Part shown: positions 7,113 through 14,565 of the stretch, in pieces
How positions within the stretch are numbered: position 1 is the first letter of the stretch
Layout of the letters: each line of letters begins with the position of its first letter
NCBI GenBank assembly: GCA_036510575.1
Contig: DATCDR010000032.1
Location: 1-19,234 of the forward strand
DNA length: 19,234 bases
From: DATCDR01 sp036510575
GTDB lineage: Bacteria; Actinomycetota; Acidimicrobiia; Acidimicrobiales; Bog-793
Reading direction: 5' to 3'
Notes under the pieces: model-generated
Seen by the model: the letters and a program-made list of their open reading frames with translations, nothing else
The model's database searches: none
Told to the model about the DNA's origin: nothing
Translations under genes and position numbers: made by a program

Positions 7113-7655
7113 GTGCGATCTTCGGACATCGTCTTCGCTGTCGAGGATCCTCGTGACCAAAATGTACGAGTCATTCTCGACGGGCACTTGGCCTATTCCA
7201 AGGAGGTCACTCCTCCCGGGCATGTTCATGCTCTCGCCGTGGAAAGTCTTCTCGACCCGGCCATCACGCTTTTCGGTGCTCGACGAGCGGGCGCGCTTGT
7301 CGGAATCCGAGCCGTCCGGCGTCTGGACGTGGCGCACGCTGAACTTAAGTCGATGCATACCGTCGAGTCCGCGCGCCGACAGGGAGTAGGGCGGGCGATG
7401 GTCGATCACCTCCTAGGGGTCGCAGTAGCTCGCAATTACGCCCAAGTGAGTCTCGAAACCGGGACCATGGAAGCATTCGCGTCAGCCCGGGCGCTGTACA
7501 GACAAGTCGGCTTCCGACCCTGTCAACCGTTCGGCGAGTACACCGACAATCCAAACAGCGTGTGCATGACGCTGTACCTCAGCCGCGGAACAACGCCGAC
7601 TAACAACGAGCTCTCTTCTACGGGCGAGGACGCGTCGCAGGCTTCATGTGAATGA
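7113..7655 (+). CDS. GNAT-family N-acetyltransferase, 180 aa
   Basis: Predicted acetyl-CoA-dependent acyltransferase of the GNAT superfamily, in the group resembling Bacillus YsnE; acceptor unknown. Seen (numbered from the GTG at 7113): TPPGHVHAL near residue 34, LVGIRAVRRLDVAHAELKSM (about 62-81), the acetyl-CoA phosphate-binding loop ARRQGVGRAM (about 86-95, R/Q-x-x-G-x-G/A), YAQVSLETGTMEAF (about 109-122), ARALYRQVGFRPCQPF (about 125-140) and DNPNSVCMTLYL at the end of the fold. A polar 20-residue C-terminal tail follows. The start is uncertain: GTG 7113 begins just before the first strand and gives the usual length, while TTG 7023 adds 30 residues without homology. Neither has a good ribosome-binding site. 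The gene is flanked by the propeller-like protein and the nitroreductase operon but is not obviously co-transcribed with either. Confidence 0.82.
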   Translation: MRSSDIVFAVEDPRDQNVRVILDGHLAYSKEVTPPGHVHALAVESLLDPAITLFGARRAGALVGIRAVRRLDVAHAELKSMHTVESARRQGVGRAMVDHLLGVAVARNYAQVSLETGTMEAFASARALYRQVGFRPCQPFGEYTDNPNSVCMTLYLSRGTTPTNNELSSTGEDASQASCE

Positions 7656-7795
7656 CGTAGGCAGGGCTCCACGGCTGATATAGCGAGAAAGCAACTAACG
7701 AGATCGAAATAGAACGCGGCTCGTCGGTGCCGTGCTAACGAACTCGTACGGCTAGTTCTGCACCACCTCTTAGTGATCCATATCCGCCGCCCCGC

Positions 7796-7824
7796 TTGCT
7801 GTGGCTAACACCGTTAGCTACTGT
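7796..7824 (+). promoter_or_regulatory. Promoter of the nitroreductase-like/TetR operon
   Basis: TTGCTG (-35, 7796-7801) and TACTGT (-10, 7819-7824) are separated by exactly 17 bp. The expected transcription start is near 7831, giving a short leader with AAGGAG at 7842-7847 before the ATG at 7855. The spacer is almost wholly occupied by the palindrome at 7804-7818. Confidence 0.6.
7804..7818. promoter_or_regulatory. Operator 1: palindrome in the promoter spacer
   Basis: GCTAAC-ACC-GTTAGC is a perfect 6+3+6 inverted repeat lying between the -35 and -10 hexamers. Its size and position fit a TetR-type operator, and the TetR gene is the second gene of the operon it controls. Confidence 0.65.
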
Positions 7825-7841
7825 GGCGAACAGCGTTAGCC
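7825..7841. promoter_or_regulatory. Operator 2: palindrome at the transcription start
   Basis: G-GCGAAC-AGC-GTTAGC-C is the same palindrome with one mismatch in the left arm and one extra flanking pair. Its centre is 22 bp (two helical turns) from that of operator 1, so two repressor dimers could bind the same face of the DNA. Confidence 0.62.
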
Positions 7842-7854
7842 AAGGAGTCAAGAG

Positions 7855-8319
7855 ATGCCTACGAATGGAATGACAAGCCACTACCGCCAGCCCGGTTGGT
7901 TTACCAAACACGTGTTCAACAACATCGTGGCAACTGCCGCCCGTCTAGGCCTAAGCGTCTGGGGCAGCAGGGTGCTGGAGGTGCGGGGTCGGAAGTCAGG
8001 TCAGGCTCGGCAGACCCCGGTCAACCTCCTCATCTTCGAGAACGCTACGTACCTCGTAGCTGCACGGGGCGAAACCGAGTGGGTCCGCAACGTGCGTGCC
8101 GCCGACGGACGACTGGACCTCCTGCTCGGCCAGCGTCGGACCCACTACGAGGCGACCGAGCTCGCCGGCGAGAAAAAGATCCCACTCTTGCGCGCCTACC
8201 TCGAACGCTGGAAGGCCGAGGTCGGTGTCTTCTTCGATGGGGTCGGTCCAAAGTCGACCGATGAGGAGATCGCCGCCATCGCCCCGAGACACCCCGTGTT
8301 CGAGATCGTCGAGAAATGA
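7855..8319 (+). CDS. Deazaflavin-dependent oxidoreductase, nitroreductase (Ddn/PF04075-like) family, 154 aa
   Basis: Predicted F420-dependent split-barrel oxidoreductase of the family containing mycobacterial Ddn. Seen: an amphipathic N-terminal helix (residues 15-34), LEVRGRKSGQARQTPV (41-56, the family's GRKSG-x-x-R-x-TPV block), YLVAARGETEWVRNVRA (66-82, corresponding to lVA-x-x-G-x-x-x-x-x-x-W-x-x-N-x-R-A for cofactor binding), and HPVFEIV near the C-terminus (146-152). Length is normal. Family members reduce quinones, nitroaromatics or other electrophiles with reduced F420; the actual substrate here cannot be told. ATG 7855 follows AAGGAG. It is the first gene of an operon whose second gene, a TetR regulator, overlaps it by 4 bases (ATGA). 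Control by that regulator would suit a detoxification enzyme induced by its substrate. Confidence 0.9.
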   Translation: MPTNGMTSHYRQPGWFTKHVFNNIVATAARLGLSVWGSRVLEVRGRKSGQARQTPVNLLIFENATYLVAARGETEWVRNVRAADGRLDLLLGQRRTHYEATELAGEKKIPLLRAYLERWKAEVGVFFDGVGPKSTDEEIAAIAPRHPVFEIVEK

Positions 8320-8861
8320 CGGCGACGCCCGAGCTCACGGCCCGTTCGGGGCGGGCGGCGGACATTGTGGCGGCGGCGCGGATCATCTTGGAAAAAGAGG
8401 GCGCAGACGCCCTTACGATGCGTCGGCTAGCGGCCGACGTCGGAATCCAGGCCCCTTCCCTCTACAAGCACTTCCCGACGAAGCGTGCGGTCGAGACGGC
8501 GATCATCGCAGAGGTCTTGCTCGAGGTTGGCGAAATCCTGCATGCCGCTGTCGCCGCGCCCGGTCGGGCCGGTCCCGTGCGGAGTCTCCTCGACGCGTAC
8601 CACGATGCCGCCAAAGCCAACCCAGCCATGTACCGCCTTGCCACCTCCGGGCGCTTCCCCCGGGAGGACCTCCCCCCGGGCCTCGAGGATTGGGCAGGGC
8701 GACCGTTTTTCATAGCGACCGGCGAACCGTGGAAGGCCCAGGCGCTGTTTTCCTTCGCGCACGGCATGGTAATTCTCGAGCTCGACGAGCGTTTTCCTCC
8801 GGGGAGCGATCTCGGGCGCACCTGGAAGGCTGGTGCTGCCGCTTTCACTTCTCGCTCTTAG
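8316..8861 (+). CDS. TetR-family transcriptional regulator, 181 aa
   Basis: One-component DNA-binding regulator. Seen: an N-terminal helix IVAAARIILEKEGADALTMR (17-36), a helix-turn-helix MRRLAADVGIQAPSLYKHF (35-53) with the TetR hallmark LYKHFPTK, then an alpha-helical ligand-binding part ending FAHGMVILELDERFPPGSDL (147-166), a pattern common in TetR C-terminal domains. The ATG overlaps the stop of the preceding gene (ATGA), so the two are translationally coupled. The two palindromes at 7804-7818 and 7825-7841 in front of the operon are the obvious candidate binding sites, making the operon self-repressed and inducible by a small molecule, perhaps a substrate of the partner enzyme (inference). 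Confidence 0.92.
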   Translation: MTATPELTARSGRAADIVAAARIILEKEGADALTMRRLAADVGIQAPSLYKHFPTKRAVETAIIAEVLLEVGEILHAAVAAPGRAGPVRSLLDAYHDAAKANPAMYRLATSGRFPREDLPPGLEDWAGRPFFIATGEPWKAQALFSFAHGMVILELDERFPPGSDLGRTWKAGAAAFTSRS

Positions 8862-8994
8862 GGAGGATGGGTGCTGGCACCACGGCGGCAGACAGGCTGC
8901 CCACATTGGTGTCGTTGCCAAAGTCCGTCAGACTCTCGAATGGGGCTGACGTCGGCCTACCCTAGGGGAGTCTGGGGCTTTGGGCAGGAGTGCG

Positions 8995-11481
8995 ATGCGG
9001 GTCACGTGGTATCGCTTTGCCACAACGTTCGCGCGAAGATGGACGGGCTACCTGGCGCTGGTATTGCTGATCGGCATGATCGGTGGCATTGGGCTCGCCT
9101 CCGTCGCTGCGGCCCGGCGTACGCAGTCTTCGTACGCTTCGTTCCTCGCCAGCACTAACCCATCTGACTTGAGCATCACCATCCAGGCGCCAGTTCTAAC
9201 GAAGGAGTTGGAGCGAGTGCCCGGCGTCCAACGAGTAGAGGCCGCTCTTGAGACGCTCAACGCGTTCCCGTTGACGCCAAAGGACACCGCGATTCTCCCT
9301 GTCGCGTTTACCTCTGGCGAGATCCAGCCGATCGGGAGTATCGACGGTCTGTACTTCGACCAGGACCGGGTTACGGTGGCGGCGGGCCGGATGGCCGACC
9401 CGCGCCGCGCCGATCAGTTCGTTGCGACCGCGACGGCGGCTCGGCTCCTCGGCTGGCACGTCGGTGAGGTCATCCCGATGGGCTTTTACACAAACTCGCA
9501 GGGACCATCTTCGAAGCCGAACCTTCGATTGAGAATGACGCTGGTCGGGACAGTCGTTTTCAACGACGAGGTAGTACTAGACGACGTCGATCGGTTCCCG
9601 ACGTACCTGCTCTTTACGCCCGCACTAGCGAAGCCCTTCAGCGTCGGACCGGAGTCGGTTACCTACGGGCTGAAGCTGAAAGAGGGAGCCGGCGGGGTCA
9701 CTGCGGTCGAAGCAGAGATCGTCCAGAGTCTTCCGAAGGGCACGACCTACTCATTTCACGTGACCTCAGTTGTCTCGGGACAAGTCGATCGCAGTGTGAG
9801 GCCGGAGACAATCGCGCTTGGCGTGTTCGGCGGAATCGCCCTGCTCGCTATATTGCTGATTTCAGCGCAGGTCATCTCACGCAAAATCCAGGAGCGCGAC
9901 GAAGAGGTCATGGTCCTGCGTGCGCTTGGTGCCAGTCGTTCGATCGTGGTGGGCGACAACCTCCTCGGCATTCTCGCCGCCGTCGTTGTTGGCTCGGTAC
10001 TGGCGCTCGGTGTAGCCGTAGCGCTTTCGCCGCTCTCACCCATTGGTCCGGTGCGGCCGGTCTATCCCTCGCCGGGAGTGGCCTTCGACGCGCTAGTGCT
10101 GGGCTTTGGAGCACTGGGCCTCATCGTTTGCATCGGGGCCGTGGCCGCTGCGCTCGCGCTCAGGTCTGCGTCGAGCGCCCACGAGCACCAACGGCTGGCA
10201 CCGGCAACTCGAAACTCAACTCTGGCGCGACTGGCGTCTGGTTACGGTGCGTCGCTCCCCGCTGCCACCGGCGTCCGCTTCGCCCTCGAATCGGGCCATG
10301 GTCGCACCTCGGTACCGGCACGCTCGGCGCTGTTTGGCAACGTCCTCGCCATCGCGATAATTGCGGCGGCCCTCACGTTCGGGAGCGGACTTTCCACGTT
10401 GGTCTCGCACCCCTCGCTCTACGGTTGGAATTGGAACTACGCCCTTCAGGGCTACCCGGTCGCTCCGCAGTCAATCGCGCTCTTGGCTCATGATCACTTC
10501 GTTGCTGCCTGGAGCGAGGTCAACTTCGCGAACGCCCAGATCGATCAGCAAACGGTGCCGATCATCTTGGCATCCACCAATGCCCAAGTTGGCCCCGCGA
10601 TCCTGTCGGGTCACGCGCTCGAAGCGGACGATCAGATCGTCCTCGGTGCCGCGACACTCGCGCAGTTGCACAAACGGGTGGGCGAGACAGTTCTCCTCAG
10701 CTACGGTTCACCCTCCGACGCGCCGGTCTACGTACCGCCTACACAGCTCTTGATCGTAGGAACGACCACACTGCCCGCCATCGGCGAGTCGCAATCGCTC
10801 CACACCTCGATGGGCACTGGCGCGGTGGTCCCGATCGGCCTTGAACCTCCCGCTTTCCAGAAGTTCCTGCAAAGTCCGAACCCCACGCTGAATGGGCCGA
10901 ACATGGTCCTTATTCGGCTGCGAGCCGGAGCGAGTGCGAAAGATGCTGTCACTTCGTTGCAGCGAATTGCTGTTGTCGGAACCAAGGCGTTCCAAGCCCT
11001 TCCTACCGCCCTTTACCAGGGGCAATACGTCGCGCTGCTCGGCGTGCAATACCCCGCCGAGATCGAGAACTACCAATCGATTGGTGCCACGCCCGCACTA
11101 CTCGCATCGGGACTCGCCATTGGAGTTGCCGCTGCGCTCGGGCTCACCCTTATCGCGTCCGTCCGGCGGCGTCGTCGCGACCTGGCTCTTCTGAAAGCCC
11201 TTGGTTTTTCCCGCCGTCAACTCGCGTCATGCGTAGCGTGGCAGTCGACGGTCGCCGTCGCGGTCGGTGTAATCGTCGGGGAACCACTGGGCATCGCGCT
11301 GGGGCGGTGGTTGTGGGACCTGTTCGCTGACGAGATCTATGCGGTGCCAAGCGCGACGGTCCCCGCGCTGCCGCTCGTGTTGGTCGCTCTCGGCGCGCTC
11401 GTGCTTGCGAACGTCGTCGCTGCCCTCCCTGGGCGCTACGCGGCGCGTACGCCGACAGCCATCGTTTTGCGAACCGAATAA
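8995..11481 (+). CDS. FtsX-type ABC transporter permease, 828 aa
   Basis: Large integral membrane protein of the MacB/FtsX permease class. Seen: about eight predicted membrane helices at roughly 19-40, 272-295, 322-346, 363-391, 444-467, 698-722, 750-772 and 789-812, with two large extracytoplasmic domains (about 41-270 and 468-697). The two halves each carry an FtsX domain, marked by the duplicated cytoplasmic motif VLRALGASRSIV (307-318) and LLKALGFSRRQL (732-743). Such proteins do not form a channel; with an ATPase they drive extracytoplasmic motion for efflux, lipoprotein or cell-wall processes. ATG 8995 is chosen because AGGAG lies 5 bases upstream; TTG 8980 is the alternative. No ATPase gene is adjacent on either side, so the partner must be encoded elsewhere. 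The gene is intact. Confidence 0.92.
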   Translation: MRVTWYRFATTFARRWTGYLALVLLIGMIGGIGLASVAAARRTQSSYASFLASTNPSDLSITIQAPVLTKELERVPGVQRVEAALETLNAFPLTPKDTAILPVAFTSGEIQPIGSIDGLYFDQDRVTVAAGRMADPRRADQFVATATAARLLGWHVGEVIPMGFYTNSQGPSSKPNLRLRMTLVGTVVFNDEVVLDDVDRFPTYLLFTPALAKPFSVGPESVTYGLKLKEGAGGVTAVEAEIVQSLPKGTTYSFHVTSVVSGQVDRSVRPETIALGVFGGIALLAILLISAQVISRKIQERDEEVMVLRALGASRSIVVGDNLLGILAAVVVGSVLALGVAVALSPLSPIGPVRPVYPSPGVAFDALVLGFGALGLIVCIGAVAAALALRSASSAHEHQRLAPATRNSTLARLASGYGASLPAATGVRFALESGHGRTSVPARSALFGNVLAIAIIAAALTFGSGLSTLVSHPSLYGWNWNYALQGYPVAPQSIALLAHDHFVAAWSEVNFANAQIDQQTVPIILASTNAQVGPAILSGHALEADDQIVLGAATLAQLHKRVGETVLLSYGSPSDAPVYVPPTQLLIVGTTTLPAIGESQSLHTSMGTGAVVPIGLEPPAFQKFLQSPNPTLNGPNMVLIRLRAGASAKDAVTSLQRIAVVGTKAFQALPTALYQGQYVALLGVQYPAEIENYQSIGATPALLASGLAIGVAAALGLTLIASVRRRRRDLALLKALGFSRRQLASCVAWQSTVAVAVGVIVGEPLGIALGRWLWDLFADEIYAVPSATVPALPLVLVALGALVLANVVAALPGRYAARTPTAIVLRTE

Positions 11482-11627
11482 TCGCACGCGGACCTCAAGC
11501 CCAGAGAAAGGAGCCGGGTCCACTCGGGGCCACCTGCGATTGCGATGCGACTTCGACTGACCGGCAGTGCTTCTGACGCCAGTCAGCACACGGACATCGC
11601 ATGGAGGGAGCAAGTGGCCACGAGCAC

Positions 11628-12074
11628 TTACGAAGGCCAGTAAGCAACGAGCTGATCGCCCAGTCGCCTCATCTCTTCCGGGTCTGCACGGACCCACTCG
11701 GTGCCATCAAGCACCTGCCCCTCAAATCTCGGAAACACATGAACGTGAAAGTGCCAGATGTCCTGACCACCGGCCGGCTCATTGTTTTGGCGAACAGAAA
11801 TACCATCGCATCCAAGAGCCAGCTTCATCGCGAATGCGGTTTCTCGGATCGCGCGCTGCAGCTCGACGCCAAGCTCGACCGGGAGATCAAACACGTTCTC
11901 GTAATGCGCGATCGGAAACACGACAGCTCCACCGGCACATCCTGGACGCCAATACCGCTGCATCTTCACGACCATGTGCTCGTAGCGCTGCAGCACAATC
12001 ACCGGATGCTCGGCCGTCTCAAGATCGGCGAGACAAAAGGGGCAGGCGTAGCCGTCGGGCGCATGGCTCCACAT
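11628..12074 (-). CDS. HIT-family protein, 148 aa
   Basis: Predicted histidine-triad nucleotide hydrolase/transferase. Seen: an N-terminal CPFC pair (ACPFCLADLE, residues 10-19), which in many HIT proteins helps bind zinc; VVFPIAHYENVFDLP (about 54-68), matching the P-x-x-H-x-x-x-x-x-x-L block; and WHFHVHVFPRFEGQ (about 109-122), the HxHxHxx catalytic triad with the middle His as nucleophile. The C-terminal RADPEEMRRLGDQL helix is typical. The ATG at 12074 is chosen because family members begin shortly before CPFC; the longer frame to 12212 adds an Arg-rich stretch without homology. No clear Shine-Dalgarno precedes it. It lies downstream of the sugar transporter operon in the same direction but about 350 bp away, so it is probably transcribed separately. 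Nucleotide substrate unknown. Confidence 0.88.
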   Translation of the reverse strand: MWSHAPDGYACPFCLADLETAEHPVIVLQRYEHMVVKMQRYWRPGCAGGAVVFPIAHYENVFDLPVELGVELQRAIRETAFAMKLALGCDGISVRQNNEPAGGQDIWHFHVHVFPRFEGQVLDGTEWVRADPEEMRRLGDQLVAYWPS

Positions 12075-12294
12075 GGTGGCAATCGTGCCACGCGACTCGA
12101 GCGTCTTACTGTGACCGCTACAGGGGACGCGTGCGAGGTGTGCACCTGGCGAGCGCCCCGGGCAAAAAGTCGCGCCACGTCGACGCCGCGCCATCGCGCC
12201 GTTCTGAGGCAATCAAAGCGAACTTCGGTGTGGAGACACATCGTCTCAGGGAGTCGAGTGCAGCAAAAGTCCGTTGGCTGACCGCACCTTGATC

Positions 12295-12387
12295 GGGTTT
12301 TGTGAACACTCCGCGCCGGGGTCTTCGCGAAACCAAGCCACTTGTGTTCGCGAAACACGCCCTAGTAACCCCAAGCGAACAAAACCC
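12295..12387. repeat. Dyad-rich element 3' of the sugar operon
   Basis: GGGTTTTGT at 12295-12303 is inverted at 12379-12387 (ACAAAACCC), enclosing two copies of the palindrome TTCGCGAA at 12324-12331 and 12347-12354. The second is embedded in GTGTTCGCGAAACAC. It could fold as a large hairpin in the operon's 3' untranslated RNA or bind a protein. Confidence 0.5.
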
Positions 12388-12415
12388 CACTCGCCGCACT
12401 CCTCATTACAAGTGG
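12342..12415. repeat. Operon-flanking repeat, copy A
   Basis: Begins TTGTGTTCGCGAAACACGCC and ends CTCATTACAAGTGG. The first 20 bases match copy B (17884-17951) at 18 positions and the last 34 at 26, with a 6-base length difference in the middle. Both copies are in the same orientation. It ends 9 bp before the stop codon of the ATPase gene. Confidence 0.6.
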
Positions 12416-12424
12416 ACTGCGGAG

Positions 12425-13600
12425 CTACCAGATCGCCGACTCGCTCTCGAGGTCGAAAAAGTGCAGACGTGACGGACTGAGACGAAAGCGCGTCCGTTTT
12501 CCGACCTGTATCTCGACACGTGGATCTACGCGGGCGATGCCTTCGCCGGCGACGACGAGCTCGCCGGACTCAAGGCCGGCCGCGTCCTCCTGCACGTCCT
12601 CTGGTTGGACGCGAGCGGCGTCGATCGTGAAGTGCACAAGCAAGTCCGAGCCAAGCGCCTCGACCAACGTGACGTCGCCCTCTAGGTCTTGGCTGTCCGC
12701 GGCCGGCATCTCGGCGTCGACCGCGGGGAGGTCTTCTGGCCGGAAACCGACGACGAGCCGCTTGCCCGCATAGGCGACAAGGGCGGGGCGGGAATGTCGC
12801 ACCTCGTCAGTGATGCGAAGGGTCTGGCTACCGAGTCGCACCGTCTGTGCGTCCTCGGCCAGCTCTGCTCGGTAGAGGTTCATAGCTGGGGAGCCGATGA
12901 AGGCCGCGACAAAAACGTTGTCAGGGCGGTCGTAGAGCACTTGCGGCGGGGCGACTTGCTGCAACCGACCCGTGCGCATCACTGCGACCCGGTCGCCCAT
13001 CGTCATCGCCTCGACCTGGTCGTGGGTGACGTACATCGTCGCGACGCCGATGCGACGCTGTATGCGCGAGACCTCGGCACGCATCTGCACCCGAAGTTTG
13101 GCATCGAGATTGGAGAGGGGTTCGTCCATCAAGAACACACTCGGTTCGCGAACTATCGCCCGCCCCATCGCGACGCGCTGGCGCTGCCCGCCAGACAGCT
13201 GTGCGGGCTTGCGATCGAGCCACTCCGAGAGCCCGAGTATCACCGCGGCCTCATTTACCTTGGCGGCGATCTCGGCCTTGGGCATCTTGTGCAGGCTGAG
13301 CGAAAAGCCGATGTTCTCAGCCACGGTCATGTGTGGGTAGAGGGCGTAGCTCTGAAAGACCATCGCCACGTCGCGCTCGCGAGGCGAGAGGTCGTTGACG
13401 ACCCTATTTCCGAAGGTGAGGGTGCCCGACGTGATGTCCTCGAGGCCGGCGACCATCCGAAGCACCGTGGTCTTGCCACACCCGGAGGGGCCGACGAGGA
13501 CCATCAGCTCGCCCTCGGCAACGTCGAGGGCGAAGTCGTGTACGGCGTGGAATCCATTCGGGTAGCTCTTGTTCACTTGCTCAAGGCTGATCGGCGCCAT
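12425..13600 (-). CDS. Sugar ABC transporter ATPase, MalK/UgpC/MsmK-like, 391 aa
   Basis: Cytoplasmic nucleotide-binding subunit that powers the importer encoded upstream. Seen: Walker A GPSGCGKT (37-44), Q-loop VFQSYALYPHMTV (81-93), signature LSGGQRQRVAMGRA (135-148), Walker B VFLMDEP (155-161), D-loop SNLDAKLR and H-loop VTHDQVEAMTMGDR (191-204). A C-terminal regulatory domain of the MalK type follows (about 240-390), with LVVGFRPEDL (282-291) as the usual OB-fold landmark. ATG 13600 is preceded by AAAGGAG. It is the last gene of the operon, 30 bp after the MalG-like gene. Such ATPases often serve several sugar importers, but here it is encoded with its own permeases. Nothing is missing; which sugar is carried cannot be told from it. 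Confidence 0.95.
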   Translation of the reverse strand: MAPISLEQVNKSYPNGFHAVHDFALDVAEGELMVLVGPSGCGKTTVLRMVAGLEDITSGTLTFGNRVVNDLSPRERDVAMVFQSYALYPHMTVAENIGFSLSLHKMPKAEIAAKVNEAAVILGLSEWLDRKPAQLSGGQRQRVAMGRAIVREPSVFLMDEPLSNLDAKLRVQMRAEVSRIQRRIGVATMYVTHDQVEAMTMGDRVAVMRTGRLQQVAPPQVLYDRPDNVFVAAFIGSPAMNLYRAELAEDAQTVRLGSQTLRITDEVRHSRPALVAYAGKRLVVGFRPEDLPAVDAEMPAADSQDLEGDVTLVEALGSDLLVHFTIDAARVQPEDVQEDAAGLESGELVVAGEGIARVDPRVEIQVGKRTRFRLSPSRLHFFDLESESAIW

Positions 13601-13630
13601 CAGCTGCTCCTTTCGCTTGCCGGGCCGTGG

Positions 13631-14557
13631 TCACTTCACGGCGCCGGCGAGCATGCCGCGGACGAAGTAGCGCTGGAAGGAGAAGAACACGATGAGGGGA
13701 ACGATGATCGAGATCATTCCCCCGGTCGAGATGATCCAGTAATTCTCACCAAGGGCCCGAGTCTGCCCGTACAAGAACAAGGTGAGCGGCGTATGCGGAT
13801 AACCACCGAGGAATACGAGCGCGACGAGCAGGTCGTTCCAGACCCAGATGAACTGGAAGATGAGCAGCGACGCCACGGCCGGCATCCCGAGGGGGACGAT
13901 GAGGCGCCGGAACAGCTTGACCTCGCCCGCTCCGTCGATGCGAGCCGCCTCGACGAGGTCGAGCGGGATCCCGACGTAGAAGTTGCGCATCAAGAAAATG
14001 CCAAACGGCAGGCCGAAGGCGACGTGAAAGATAACCACGCCTTCGATCGTGCCGTACGGGTTAAACCCTGTGAGCGACCCGAACGCCCGGTACAGCTGGA
14101 CAACCGGGAGCAGCGCCACCTGGACGGGCACCACCATCAGCCCGACCACGCCGAGAAAGACCGCCGTCCTTCCCCGCCACCGGCCGAACACGATGGAGTA
14201 CGCCGCCAGGCTTGAGAGCAGCGTGACGAGGAGCGTGGCGGGCACGGTGATCTCGAGCGACGTAACGAGCGAGTCGAGCAGGCCGCCTGCCGCGAGGCCC
14301 TGGCTGAAGAGCTGCGAGTAGTTGGAGAAGGTGAACTGCGACGGCGCGGTGAGGATCTTCCACCAGCCCGAAACCTGGTACAGCGACTCAGGTCGCAACG
14401 AGATGATCGCGAGTGTGATAGTCGGCATCAGCCAGAGGAGCGCGACGACGAGCAGGAGCACGTTCAGCGCCACTCGAGGTGGCTTGATCGTGGCGAGAAA
14501 GCGGTGCCCGCCGGCGCGCGGCAGGTTCTGTTGGACTGGTACAGAGGTGTCGATCAC
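13631..14557 (-). CDS. Sugar ABC transporter permease, MalG-like, 308 aa
   Basis: Inner-membrane subunit of the carbohydrate importer. Seen: about six hydrophobic helices (roughly 29-52, 93-124, 131-153, 170-190, 226-250, 276-296) and the cytoplasmic EAA loop EAARIDGAGEVKLFRRLIVP (203-222), which docks on the ATPase; the C-terminal RYFVRGMLAGAVK is the standard ending of MalG-type proteins. The start is GTG 14557, preceded by GAGGAGCCAC; the stop of the MalF-like gene lies only 8 bases upstream and inside this ribosome-binding region, indicating translational coupling. The protein is of normal length with no unusual insertion, in contrast to its partner. Confidence 0.95.
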   Translation of the reverse strand: MIDTSVPVQQNLPRAGGHRFLATIKPPRVALNVLLLVVALLWLMPTITLAIISLRPESLYQVSGWWKILTAPSQFTFSNYSQLFSQGLAAGGLLDSLVTSLEITVPATLLVTLLSSLAAYSIVFGRWRGRTAVFLGVVGLMVVPVQVALLPVVQLYRAFGSLTGFNPYGTIEGVVIFHVAFGLPFGIFLMRNFYVGIPLDLVEAARIDGAGEVKLFRRLIVPLGMPAVASLLIFQFIWVWNDLLVALVFLGGYPHTPLTLFLYGQTRALGENYWIISTGGMISIIVPLIVFFSFQRYFVRGMLAGAVK

Positions 14558-14565
14558 GTGGCTCC

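Larger units (their letters stand above)
12075..12424. other. Intergenic region downstream of the sugar ABC operon
   Basis: About 350 bp between the HIT gene and the last gene of the sugar operon, both on the minus strand. The half nearer the ATPase gene (12295-12415) is rich in dyads: GGGTTTTGT/ACAAAACCC as outer arms and two TTCGCGAA palindromes 23 bp apart. The half nearer the HIT gene shows nothing beyond frames without homology. Confidence 0.5.

Noticed and set aside
7732..7763. GTGC/GCAC and GAACT/AGTTC dyad upstream of the nitroreductase promoter as a third operator
   Set aside because: Arms and spacing differ from the two clear operators, so it does not look like the same site.
12689..14215. 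508-residue open frame on the plus strand
   Set aside because: It lies antisense to the MalK- and MalG-like genes, is rich in His, Arg, Asp and Glu as expected for the complement of GC-rich coding DNA, and matches no family.
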